Assembly: GCA_010093485.1 (NCBI GenBank)
Contig: MU001509.1
Coordinates: forward strand, 959,373-1,023,372
DNA length: 64,000 bases
Direction of reading: 5' to 3'
From: Karstenula rhodostoma CBS 690.94
Taxonomy: Eukaryota; Ascomycota; Dothideomycetes; Pleosporales; Didymosphaeriaceae
Shown: positions 33,441 to 42,315 of the stretch, one piece after another
Layout: every line of letters starts with the position of its first letter
Numbering within the stretch: the first letter of the stretch is position 1
Made by a program: the position numbers and the translations under genes
Notes under the pieces: generated by a model
The model's database searches: none
What the model saw: only the letters and a program-made list of their open reading frames with translations
What the model was told of the DNA's origin: nothing

Positions 33441-34028
33441 TATCCTAAACGGTTTAGTGCGACCTTCGGAGACCGAAACTTATAGCGTGCATCCGCGCTC
33501 AGCGCACATCCTGACTGCCTGACCGACCGCCGCTCGAATCCCGGCGCCCATCATCCAGGATGGTGCCCCAGCATCACGGGGATTCTGACAAAGATCACGA
33601 AGCCACCCTAAGGCTGCTCGCTGGTAGCCTGGCCGATGCATGCTAACTCTCGCAACGAAGTCGATAGTACCCGTGGAAAATAGTCGCGCTTCGTGGAGCC
33701 CGTACGGCCACCGTCATAGGGTACCGTTCGCTGAGACGAGCTTCAGAGTGGAGTAAACGAGTGTTTATGATGGCCGATATGGTGTATACATATATCGTGA
33801 GAAGATCGACCATGGATGATCATCACGAGCAATTACCACAAGATCAGCATCACTTGCAGCATCAAAGTTCTACACGACGCCTCCACCAACGCAAAGGCCA
33901 ACCGCATCCGTCTCCACGCAATCGCCAACTTGCTGCTGCCCAGGTCTCACCACTGAACAGCGGTACTTGCCATTTAGCCACCTGCACCTTTCCCATCTTA
34001 CGCCCTTATCACTACAACCCTGGTCAAT
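33441..34028 (+). promoter_or_regulatory. Upstream region of the peptide precursor gene
   Basis: About 590 bp without coding features before the precursor ATG. A TATA-like GTATACATATAT lies near 33785, about 240 bp upstream, and the last 130 bp are C/A-rich like a fungal leader. Confidence 0.4.
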
Positions 34029-34580
34029 ATGCGTTCCATACTCGCATTCGTCACTGTTGCCCTCACTATGGCGCTCCACATCGGTGCTGCCCCTCTAGCA
34101 TGGGATAACAATTCGGCAGCCTCGCAGATTGAGCGGGATCTCTCAGGTCTCAGGCGGAGCGCTGATCCGGCTACTGCCGACCTGAGTGGGTTGAAGCGTT
34201 CGAGCACCGATCTGTCCGGACTGAAGCGTTCGAGCACCGACCTATCTGGTCTCAAGCGGTGGATCATCGAGCTCGTTCAGAGAGCATCCACCGACCTCTC
34301 TGGGCTGAAGCGCTCCGCTACCGACTTGTCCGGCCTCAAGCGATCGACTACCGACCTCAGTGGGTTGAAGAGAGCAGCCACCGACCTCTCTAGCCTGAAA
34401 CGCTCCAGCACCGACCTTTCAGGGCTCAGGCGATCGACCACCGACCTTTCAGGGCTCAAGAGGGCTACTACCGACCTCTCTGGCCTCAAGCGATCTACCA
34501 ATGATCTCTCAGGCCTCAAACGATCCATGACCGATCTTTCAGGCTTGAAGCGTTCCAACACTGATCTCTCCGGCTTGTAA
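34029..34580 (+). CDS. Kex2-processed repeat precursor (putative RiPP precursor)
   Basis: Intronless, 183 residues. A signal peptide (MRSILAFVTVALTMALHIGA, cleavage likely near GAA-P) is followed by a short spacer and 14 copies of the core DLSGL (one DLSSL), mostly as xxTDLSGL. These are separated by 13 dibasic sites (11 KR, 2 RR). One degenerate unit WIIELVQR replaces a core in the middle, and the protein ends exactly at the last core. After Kex2-type cleavage and removal of the basic residues this would release about 8-residue peptides such as SSTDLSGL, STTDLSGL and SNTDLSGL. Such secreted KR-repeat proteins are precursors of fungal dikaritin RiPPs or of unmodified signalling peptides. The nearby UstYa-like gene favours the former. 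The usual aromatic core residues (Tyr/Phe) are missing, so the chemistry would be new. Residues flanking the core vary while DLSGL is fixed. Confidence 0.9.
   Translation: MRSILAFVTVALTMALHIGAAPLAWDNNSAASQIERDLSGLRRSADPATADLSGLKRSSTDLSGLKRSSTDLSGLKRWIIELVQRASTDLSGLKRSATDLSGLKRSTTDLSGLKRAATDLSSLKRSSTDLSGLRRSTTDLSGLKRATTDLSGLKRSTNDLSGLKRSMTDLSGLKRSNTDLSGL
34127..34580 (+). repeat. Approximately 30-bp coding tandem repeat
   Basis: Fifteen units of about 30 bp encode the KR-separated cores. Third positions differ between units although the core amino acids do not, which shows selection on the peptide rather than fresh repeat expansion. Confidence 0.9.
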
Positions 34581-35682
34581 ATTGCCTTGGGGAGGCGGTG
34601 ACCTGTGTCTGTCTCAAAGTGGCACAGCACGAAAACACGGAGGATTGTACATATGCATCTGCGCCACCGGCTCCGACCTCCGACTTTTCCCTCCATCTAT
34701 CCAGTACATACCGATAGCGTTCTTACGTCAGCATTTACCCACGGCGCCTGCATTTAGAGGGAATATAGACAAGTACACGGGCTTTTCGATAGAGGCATTT
34801 CTTTGTTTAGAACATCTTGGAGGCAGCCGATTCTTGGGTCTAGGCTTCCTCTTTGATAAATAGTATTTGCATACCGTCGACGCCGTCACGAGCGGCTTAC
34901 TGGGTGGGCTTGTCGACTGCATTTTGGTGTTCAGCATTGTTCATATAATCAGCATTAGACAAATAGACTAGACGAATAGACGGCACGTACCTTATCACAT
35001 CATTGACGTCAGCTTAGCCGCGTGTGGGGACGAGTGCTGGAAAGGCTGGGGATTTTTCCAGTGCAGAATGTCTTCTGATCGACGAAGCACTCGCCTTGTA
35101 CACTAACGCAGGGTCTCTTCAAGTCTGATGTGAAGTGATCCCTTGGACCCTGAGGACCCTGAAGATGTGGATGTGATGTGTACATGCGTCCACGAGTTTG
35201 GCGATCGTGTGCGCCGCCCAGCCCTATGGGATTCTGAAAACCTGAAGTTCGAGTGTGGTACCAGATTCCCGGTACCGGAGGATCGCCTACTACACCCTCC
35301 TCCACCAATCGCACCATGCACGGCACGGCCGACGATACCGTTGGAGTCAAGCTTAGCAACTCCACATGTGTACATGTAGGTGATCGAGGGCAGCGCCGCC
35401 ATTGACGTTCGGTGGCTGGCCTGGCTACTCCAGTGCGCGTTAGGCAGCGGTTGGTATCGCTGCGGGCGCTCCGCAATGGGCCAAGGGTCAGGCTCCCACC
35501 GCGTGTTGGATGTGGTCGTATTCCAACACGCTACAGCGAAGGATTCCCTCTTGTTGCGTGCGATGCTGGCGTCCAAGTCTGTACTAGATAAATCTCTCGG
35601 AGACCGCAGGTGCCCGCGCGACGACGGCACAGTCGAGTTGCACCCTCCCAGCCGGCTACTTACGACTACAAACCGCTGAGCC
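34581..35682. other. Gene-free stretch
   Basis: 1.1 kb downstream of the peptide precursor. No supportable gene; short open frames only. The right end is the promoter of the Pth11-like gene. Confidence 0.5.
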
Positions 35683-37006
35683 ATGTCGACCAACGCTGCG
35701 GGGCTTTACGTTTTGTGCAGTCTTTTGCCGGCGCTGTCGACTATCGCCGTTGGTGCTCGCCTTTACGTCCGGAACCTTAAGAAGCAGAAATTCAGCGTTG
35801 ACGATGGGACTGCGCTGGCCGGTCTGGTAAGTTTCGTTGCATGCCACTTCCTGCACTGTGCTGATGGTGTGGGCAAGATCGGGCTATGGGGTGTCGCGGG
35901 CGTGATTCTTGATGGTGAGTCGAGCTTGTGCGTTGTTTATTGTGTCTTTTCTGATTTGTGAATAGGCACAAGACGAGGACTGTTCGGAGGAAATTCCAAT
36001 CTCGACCCGGTAACCGGGGCACTGTTACGCTCGTGGCGAGAAGGTCCCAATGTCAAGGTGCGACACCCCACCTCGGTATCCCACGACCCCGGTGTACTGA
36101 TGCCAAGAATAGTATTCGTGGATTGTCCCCATCATTACGGTCGTGGCTCTGGCGCCGATCAAACTCAGTGTCATATTCCTGTACCGCCGAGTCTTTCACA
36201 TCAGCCGATTCTTCCACTATTATTCCATATTCCTATGCGTTGTACTGGTCGCTTGGGCCATCGCGTTTATGTTCGCGAGTATCTTTCAGTGCGGTACAAG
36301 ATCCTGGGCGTATTGGACGACGGTGCAAACCATCAGGCAGTTCTGTGGCGACACGGGCGGCGCAAATGTCGCACTTTGTTTTTCCGACCTATTCATTGAT
36401 ATCTTGATCCTCATTGCGCCCTTGGTCATGATATGGAAGATGAACTTTTCCATGTGGAGAAAGATGCAGATCGTGGCTGTGTTTGCACTGGGCTTTGTAT
36501 CCACCGCAGCTGCTGCTGCACGCGTGTACATCATGTGGGAAGACGCTTATGGTACTATGATCTCCCTTAGCACATGTTTCCAGCCTACTGACTGCGTTTT
36601 AGATACCAAACGCGGACACACGAACTTGATAAGAGAGAATACCAAAGTCGTCATGTGGTGCCTCATCGAGATCAGCTCCGCACTCATCGCCTGCTGTCTA
36701 CCCGTTCTCCGACCCATATTCGCAGACACATGGGTATCACGTCTCTTCTGCAAACTACAAAACCGAATTCATCCGGAAGATCCGAGCATCTCTCCAACGG
36801 ACCGCCAGCTCGAAGAAGGCATGGCGTTCCGCAGCATCGGCGGGACTGACTTCAACGTGGTGAAGCGCGACTCGATGTCAAGGAAGGACTCGAAGATGAG
36901 CACGAATGTGGAATCCCGCGAGACCGACCCCACAAGCGATATCGAGAAGTCGACGGGACAGATAGATGTGATGTTCAAGGAGATAAATATCTCGAAGGGG
37001 CAGTAG
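35683..37006 (+). CDS. Pth11-like (rhodopsin-domain, SAT4-type) integral membrane protein
   Basis: Exons 35683-35826, 35878-35914, 35966-36057, 36113-36551 and 36603-37006, 371 residues. The first and last introns are each exactly 51 nt, have no stop in frame and would be readable if retained, but both carry a branch-like CTGAT/CTGAC and splicing gives better family matches. The predicted protein has an extracellular N terminus (MSTNAAGLYVLCSLLPALST), about seven membrane helices (KYSWIVPIITVVALAPIKLS, FSDLFIDILILIAPLVMIW), ENTKVVMWCLIEISSALIAC as the family TM7 motif, and a Ser-rich cytoplasmic tail. Members resemble the surface receptor Pth11 without the CFEM domain. No ligand is known. It lies 1.1 kb from the secreted-peptide precursor. 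Confidence 0.85.
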
Positions 37007-37361
37007 AGCAGCCATGAACGGCGCAGTTACGATCACGACATGTTACGATACCACTGTACGAGATATGAGTACACGAAAAGTCAATGCCAACGTTTGATAG
37101 AGGACAACGGTTCTTCAATGAATCATGGAGTTCTTTTTTGGTCTTCCTATTTAGTAACTACCGATTATGTATCAGAACGTAGTGACTTACTAGCGTGCCG
37201 CATATGCGCGACTGTGTGCTTCATCATGTTGTCCTAATTGAAAGAGTGCATCGAGCGATGGGTAGGGACATTGCAGCCACTCCACCTACAGCCTCCTCAT
37301 TTCGATCTACTATTTCGTAGCGTCAACATAGCATCCTTCTGAATATCCGTCTTTCAGGACG
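37007..37361. other. Intergenic region
   Basis: 355 bp between the Pth11-like stop and the dehalogenase fragment; nothing recognisable. Confidence 0.5.
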
Positions 37362-37691
37362 TCACAACCTATTGAGTAGTTGAATTTCTCCAAGAGGCCC
37401 CTCCATTACGTCCAAAACTCCATCGAGTTCTTCTCTCAGTGCATCCATATCCTCCTCAACGTCGTCTGTCCACCGCCTTGTGTACACCGTCTTGATCTCT
37501 ACCTCTTTCGTACCCCGCAAGTCCCACGCATGCGCCGCTACCTTCACCCCCTCATTGGGTTTCGCATCGATAAGCTCTAGGACCTTGCGGTATGCCTGAG
37601 GAGCAGGCATGTACAGCCAAAGTAGCTCGGATGATAAGAGGATGTCAAGTTCTGAGGTGAGACCAGAAGAAGCGATGATGTCGACCTGTAG
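37362..37691 (-). pseudogene. C-terminal fragment of a haloacid dehalogenase-like hydrolase
   Basis: About 108 codons remain. The frame reads SELDILLSSELLWLYMPAPQ, then VAAHAWDLRGTKEVEIKTVY and TRRWTDDVEEDMD, the end of type II (S)-2-haloacid dehalogenases (HAD superfamily). The N-terminal half with the nucleophile Asp motif DxY/FGT is absent: sequence upstream of 37691 shows no related frame. It lies beside a dispersed AT-rich repeat (37841-38000), so truncation by a repeat insertion or deletion is plausible. Confidence 0.75.
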
Positions 37692-37840
37692 GCTAGTGCT
37701 CCCCTTCGCATGGACGAAAGTTTTTAATCCGGCAGGTCAAAGATATTGTAACTTGGGGATGTCATCGGGCCACGCTTGTTGATTATGGAATGTGCGAACT
37801 GCCTTATGTCAAGCTTCAGCATCGAAGTGTGATGCACTGG

Positions 37841-38000
37841 ATAGGAACATGAAGACCAGATGTAAGCTAATGCCTTTATTCATTTAATATAGAATAGTTG
37901 ATCTTAGAGTAACTTAGGCTACTATATAAGATTATCATTCTAACCTAATACTGTACTGCCGGTGTTCACCTTCTCGTGAGAGACATGGTCCAGGGCCTGA
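37841..38000 (+). repeat. Dispersed AT-rich repeat, copy 1
   Basis: Begins ATAGGAACATGAAGA and runs through TAACTTAGGCTACTATATAAG to GTGTTCACCTTC and GTGAGAGACA. A second diverged copy in the same orientation is at 45230-45620. It is probably a small transposable-element remnant. Confidence 0.7.
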
Positions 38001-39197
38001 GCTAATGTTGTTTCGAAGGGTTCAATGATTTGCTTGGCTTCGACGCGAACTTTGTTGTGGTCAAAGTAGTTTTGGACGCTTATGGTACTCATCAAGGCTT
38101 ATCGGCACCAGTTGTAGAATGCGGGGTAGGGAACTTGTATTTGGTGAATCACCCTTACCTACTTTAGGACTAGAGCGAATGGTGACGTAACAAACACCAG
38201 CTCTTTCGTAGGGATGCTGCGTGGGACCAAAAGACACTGCATATAGCCGTACTGTAAAGCTGCCTCCTACTATGCATTTGAAATGTTTGACCAAGTTAGG
38301 CATATTCCAGTATCTCTGTTTATCTAAGACGTTCCTCTCAAAAATTGCTCCACGAGGACGCGTGCGGACACAAAGACAAACTGGCGAACCGCCTCGTCTC
38401 ATCTGATCTATAGACACAACTCTGATTTAGAGGCCTAAAAAAGGGTTCCAAGATGAAGCTATCGAATCCGCCGCGGATATACAAGCCCCAACGTTGCATC
38501 TGCGCCCCGGCTTTTATTTCAGCCGCACATCACTATCCGAGACCATCCTGAAGGCCTTGAACCGCCATCTCACCTACGCTAATATGGGCAAGATTTATGA
38601 CAACTTGCCAAGTGTCAGCGGCCCTCCATAGCCCACAACCAGGCAGATGTCTCGTTTGACCGACCAATCACATGTCTCGTCAAAGTAGGGCATTGATCGC
38701 GTCAGCAGAGTAAATACGGTCCGGCGAGCTGAATGTGGGGTATGGAGAGAAAACTTGTGCACGTGGAAAGCTTGGCTGCGGCTGAGCTGTTGGGGCGTGG
38801 AGGCTGAAGTACTAACATTAACGCGGAAAAGTAGGGTGAGAAAGTAAGCGACGAATTGGCATCATAGGTAGTACGTTAGATACGAAAGGGCTTGACGAAA
38901 GATGAGGGGGCAGTGATAGCACGGATCTCGAACCTCTCCAGCTGGATGACGATGTCACTTCGAAGAGGGGCGGAGCGAGGAACATACGACGAAAGAAAGT
39001 ACAGGAATGGATCGCCTGACGATGACCGTGGTGGTCCTGATGGCGATGAGAAGTGTATAAAGCACACACAGATCTCTACGTCTTACTTTACCATCACAAC
39101 ATCTCATCACAGCTTCACATCATCAAACATCCAATTCAATCATCAATTCAACCACCACCGTCCTCTCAACTTCCAACCAATTATTACCTTCTTCAAA
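38001..39197. other. Gene-free stretch ending in a strong promoter/leader
   Basis: 1.2 kb. TGTATAAAGC at about 39054 is a good TATA box and is followed by about 140 bp of C/A-rich leader (many CATCA/CAACC), the usual 5' UTR style of a well expressed fungal gene. Confidence 0.55.
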
Positions 39198-39584
39198 ATT
39201 TACACTTTCATCACCATCACTACCCTCTTCGCCGCCGCTCTCGCCGCCCCCGCCAAACAGGCCCGTCAATCCCTCCCAACCCTCAACTTCTCCGTGGCCA
39301 ACGACGTCTCGGGCGCCAACGTCGGCAGCTCAATCATCGCCGACGGCACCGCCCTCACCTTCAGCCACGTCTTCGCCGGCACCGCGCTCCAACGCGAAAG
39401 CGCTATCATCGCCACCAGCATCCAATCTACCTCCAACGGCGCGGGCATCTTCTGCATTGTCTCCGATGGCAAGGGCAACAACGTTGGGCTTCTGAACGAG
39501 CAGAGCACTTTTGTGGACTTGGATGGGCAGGAGGACGCGGTTGAGACGGATGTTAGCGACTTTACGCTTTTGTGCGAGGCGTGA
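39198..39584 (+). CDS. Small secreted protein; expected start codon is ATT
   Basis: From codon ATT at 39198 the frame gives 128 residues with a near-ideal signal peptide (YTFITITTLFAAALAAPAKQ) and a mature domain of about 105 residues (NFSVANDVSGANVGSSIIAD ... DVSDFTLLCEA) with two cysteines. TATA box and leader lie at the right distance upstream, so translation should start here, yet the codon is ATT and not ATG. The only in-frame ATG is at 38892, upstream of the TATA box, and would bury the signal peptide. Either the start was lost (pseudogene), a near-cognate AUU is used, or the base is an error. Small secreted proteins of this type are effector candidates in plant-associated fungi; that role is a guess. 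Confidence 0.6.
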   Translation: MYTFITITTLFAAALAAPAKQARQSLPTLNFSVANDVSGANVGSSIIADGTALTFSHVFAGTALQRESAIIATSIQSTSNGAGIFCIVSDGKGNNVGLLNEQSTFVDLDGQEDAVETDVSDFTLLCEA

Positions 39585-40004
39585 GTGGGAGAGTAAGGGG
39601 ATAGTGCAGGTGTAGGAGACGCGGAGGTTTTCGGTCCTTTTAAGGTTTTGCATAGCGTGGGTTTACTTATATATTTTAGCACTCCTTTACGTGTGCTCTG
39701 CTGATAGAGCATCCTCTGTCCTTAATTATAATCTTTTATAACGTTTGACAATGACGATCTCTACGATAGCTTTTGATGGAATATCAGTGAAATTGTCCTG
39801 CACTTATTGTTACACTTCGCGTGAACTGATCAGGTTGCTGCATTGTTGTATGGCGCTAGGCAGGGGGAGACTTGTACGGATTGAAAGCTGAGTGTCGACT
39901 TCAGACAATGCGGAGTGAAACTGACGGAATGATTTCCATGAATCTATCAAGCAAGAACGCTACACAACGTCATCGAACGCTAGCCTGGCTACAGCCCTAC
40001 TGAC
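39585..40004. other. Intergenic region between convergent genes
   Basis: 420 bp between two convergent genes. It should hold both 3' ends; no further feature is visible. Confidence 0.5.
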
Positions 40005-41235
40005 TTAGACGCGAGGATGCGCGCTGTACCCATAAGGTTGCGCAGCGTATCCACCTTCACTCATAACCTCTCCGCCCTCGGCAGGAAGAGGAAAGCTTTG
40101 CGAACGCTGCATTCCCCATTGTTGGTCCCGAACCAACCTCATCGGACCCCTTACAAAGCAGCTCATCAAGTCCGTGATATTGAACGCCTGCACCATCGCC
40201 GACAGCGGACCGGCAGCCGGGCTGCATCCCTCGGCCTTGTATACGCCCACTGGGAAAGCGAAGATTAGCACCAGCGCAAACAGTGGCATCTCACACGCCA
40301 ACATCAAGCTCGGCAGTGCAGTCTTGACGTCGTGATAGGTCATATGTTCGGTCGGTTTGATCGTGTCATTGCCCACAAGGATGCCGATGACGAACACCTG
40401 GATGGCATTCAAACCAATGATGCCCTTGAAAGCGAAGAACTTGAGCATGACCTTGTGCGGCGCAAGCTGGTCTTTCTTCATATGGTAGAAGCGGAAACAG
40501 GCAAGGATGGCGAACGTGGTCGACGCGATCTTGATGACCTGGAGCCAGATGTGTGCGAATTTGGGCCTGTTGGACGCGCCGCAGTAGATGCCGACAGCAA
40601 CGGAGATGGCGGTGGCAATCCAGACGATGACGGAGACAGGGAAGAATTGGAGGGCCATGTACCATATTCGCTGGAAGACTTGTCAGTGGCTTGAGGGGGA
40701 AGAGGGAGTTAGAGAGGCATGCCTTGAGCCACTTGGGGCTATCCAATCCTTCTCGTACGACCTTTGATGCGCCTTGACCGAAGAGTTCGTCGAAACCTCC
40801 GGTGTTCGAAAGGACGTAGTCGCAGAGCAACAGCAGAAATGCCGAGATGGCGATGGAACATCCAAAGTCCAGAGATTCAACGAGGTACTCTCCGGCGTCC
40901 TCTTGCCAGACAATGAGGAACGAGAACAGCGCAACCCATGGTACCAGCAGCAAGATGCGGATGACTTGTCGCTGCTGGATGGGATTCGTGAAATTTGTGG
41001 CATGTCGAACGATTGCTACCGAGACGATAAGGAGCGTTGCAAGACTACATGCACCGGCCAAGATAGTTGCCAAGTCGTGGAACATGAATGAACCGACTAC
41101 CGGCTTCATCTGATCCGCTGGAACATTGGTGGGGTCTGTGGGACACGCTTTGTCCGTGCTATTCTTGTCGTGGTGGTGACCAAACAATTTGCGTGTGACC
41201 AGGTAGCCGACATCCATACTTGAAGAGGAAGCCAT
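40005..41235 (-). CDS. Organic solute transporter alpha-like (DUF300/LAZ1) membrane protein
   Basis: Exons 41235-40723 and 40670-40005, 392 residues. The 52-nt intron starts with GC (AAG then GCATGC) and ends TTCCAG; no GT donor gives the right frame. Seven hydrophobic helices are visible, including FHDLATILAGACSLATLLIV, VIRILLLVPWVALFSFLIVW, FFPVSVIVWIATAISVAVGI and FKGIIGLNAIQVFVIGILVG. The motif FYHMKKDQLAPHKVMLKFFA and the family DUF300 pattern place it with OSTalpha/TMEM184/LAZ1 proteins, found in endomembranes and vacuole of eukaryotes. The cytoplasmic tail is Gly/Ser/Tyr-rich. A transport or membrane-trafficking role is known for relatives; the exact substrate is unknown. Confidence 0.9.
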
Positions 41236-42179
41236 CCAAATACTTAGGACAATGTGTTAGAGTTAAGTGAAGGTCGGTTCGATCGAAAGGTGGGTTCTTG
41301 CAGGAAGTTGCTGCAGGAATGGGACAATGACAGTCTGGCGCGAAACGCTTCCGTCCTATATACTATATGCCTCCGTTCGGCGTCCAGTATGACGGCCCTG
41401 AGCGACGAATACCGGGGTGTTGTGGGCATTGCTGAACACACCGCCGCCATGCGAGCCAAACTAGGTATAGTCCTCGAAATCCAAAAGCTTGCCCAAAGCT
41501 TGCCCAAAGCTTATCCGGGAAACGATTAACAACCGAGCGTAATACTTTTGTGGGGGATGCAGGCACCATCCCCAGATGAGTATGAATCCTAATTACGCGA
41601 CAAGCTTGATTCCTGATGGAGCCGATATCTCATGGTTTCGATCTGCAACCTGGGATAGCACAGCCCGCGCCATGCTTTACTTATTCGGGACTGCATTGCG
41701 CCCAGCGAGTCATCTCCAGGACCCTCCCGGGTTTAGCGATCATACGCGTAAATGCGATTGCGGCTGAGCGGTCGTGGTGGGTGTCCAAAGCACAATCCAC
41801 AGTGAACAGAGTGCATACGAGGCAAGGAATGTACGAGGCAAGGATGATGCACTGGCGTTCTTGTTTGATGCGTAATCATTCTGGTGGGACGGGACGAAGA
41901 GCAACGAAGAATTGTACGCCCTTTGGCGCGGATTGACTTGATAAGTCGGGCTGTCGCGAAGCACTCGTCTAGCGCGCGATACACGACCTAAAGGGGAAAA
42001 AGGTGTCTCGAGCATATAATGCTTTTCAGCTTCACGCGCAGATAGGTCGGTGGCCGTATAGCCCCACCGCTCTCCGCGTGTTCCAAAGAGTCTGAGCGTT
42101 TGTTGTCGAACACAAAATCAAACCGGTTCCTTTCAGGCCATGTGTGGACTGTTCTGCACTTGAGGTGCTACGCTGGGTC
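41236..42179. other. Intergenic region
   Basis: 940 bp between the DUF300 gene start and the inverted repeat; no supportable gene. The left 200 bp are the DUF300 promoter. Confidence 0.5.
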
Positions 42180-42299
42180 ATGGTTTTCTGATTGTTGACT
42201 CAAACTACAAAGTAGTGTCCCGTAAAGTGATAGACAAATATGGACATGGACTGCCGTCCAAAAGTGATACAAAAGGAAGCGTTGTGAGTGGATAAACAA
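42180..42299 (+). repeat. Left arm of a 120/129-bp inverted repeat
   Basis: Starts ATGGTTTTCTGATTGTTGAC and ends GTGGATAAACAA. It matches the reverse complement of 45305-45433 with two substitutions and two small indels (6 bp and 3 bp). The 12-bp sequence ACGCTGGGTCAT lies directly on both sides (42170-42181 and 42301-42312), like a target duplication. Confidence 0.9.
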
Positions 42300-42315
42300 A
42301 ACGCTGGGTCATAGC

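Noticed and set aside
33480..33560. tRNA-like GCTCGAATCCCGG string
   Set aside because: No matching acceptor stem, D-arm or A-box; not a tRNA gene.
38892..39197. N-terminal extension of the small secreted protein from the ATG at 38892
   Set aside because: It starts upstream of the TATA box, reads through a typical leader and would place the signal peptide internally.
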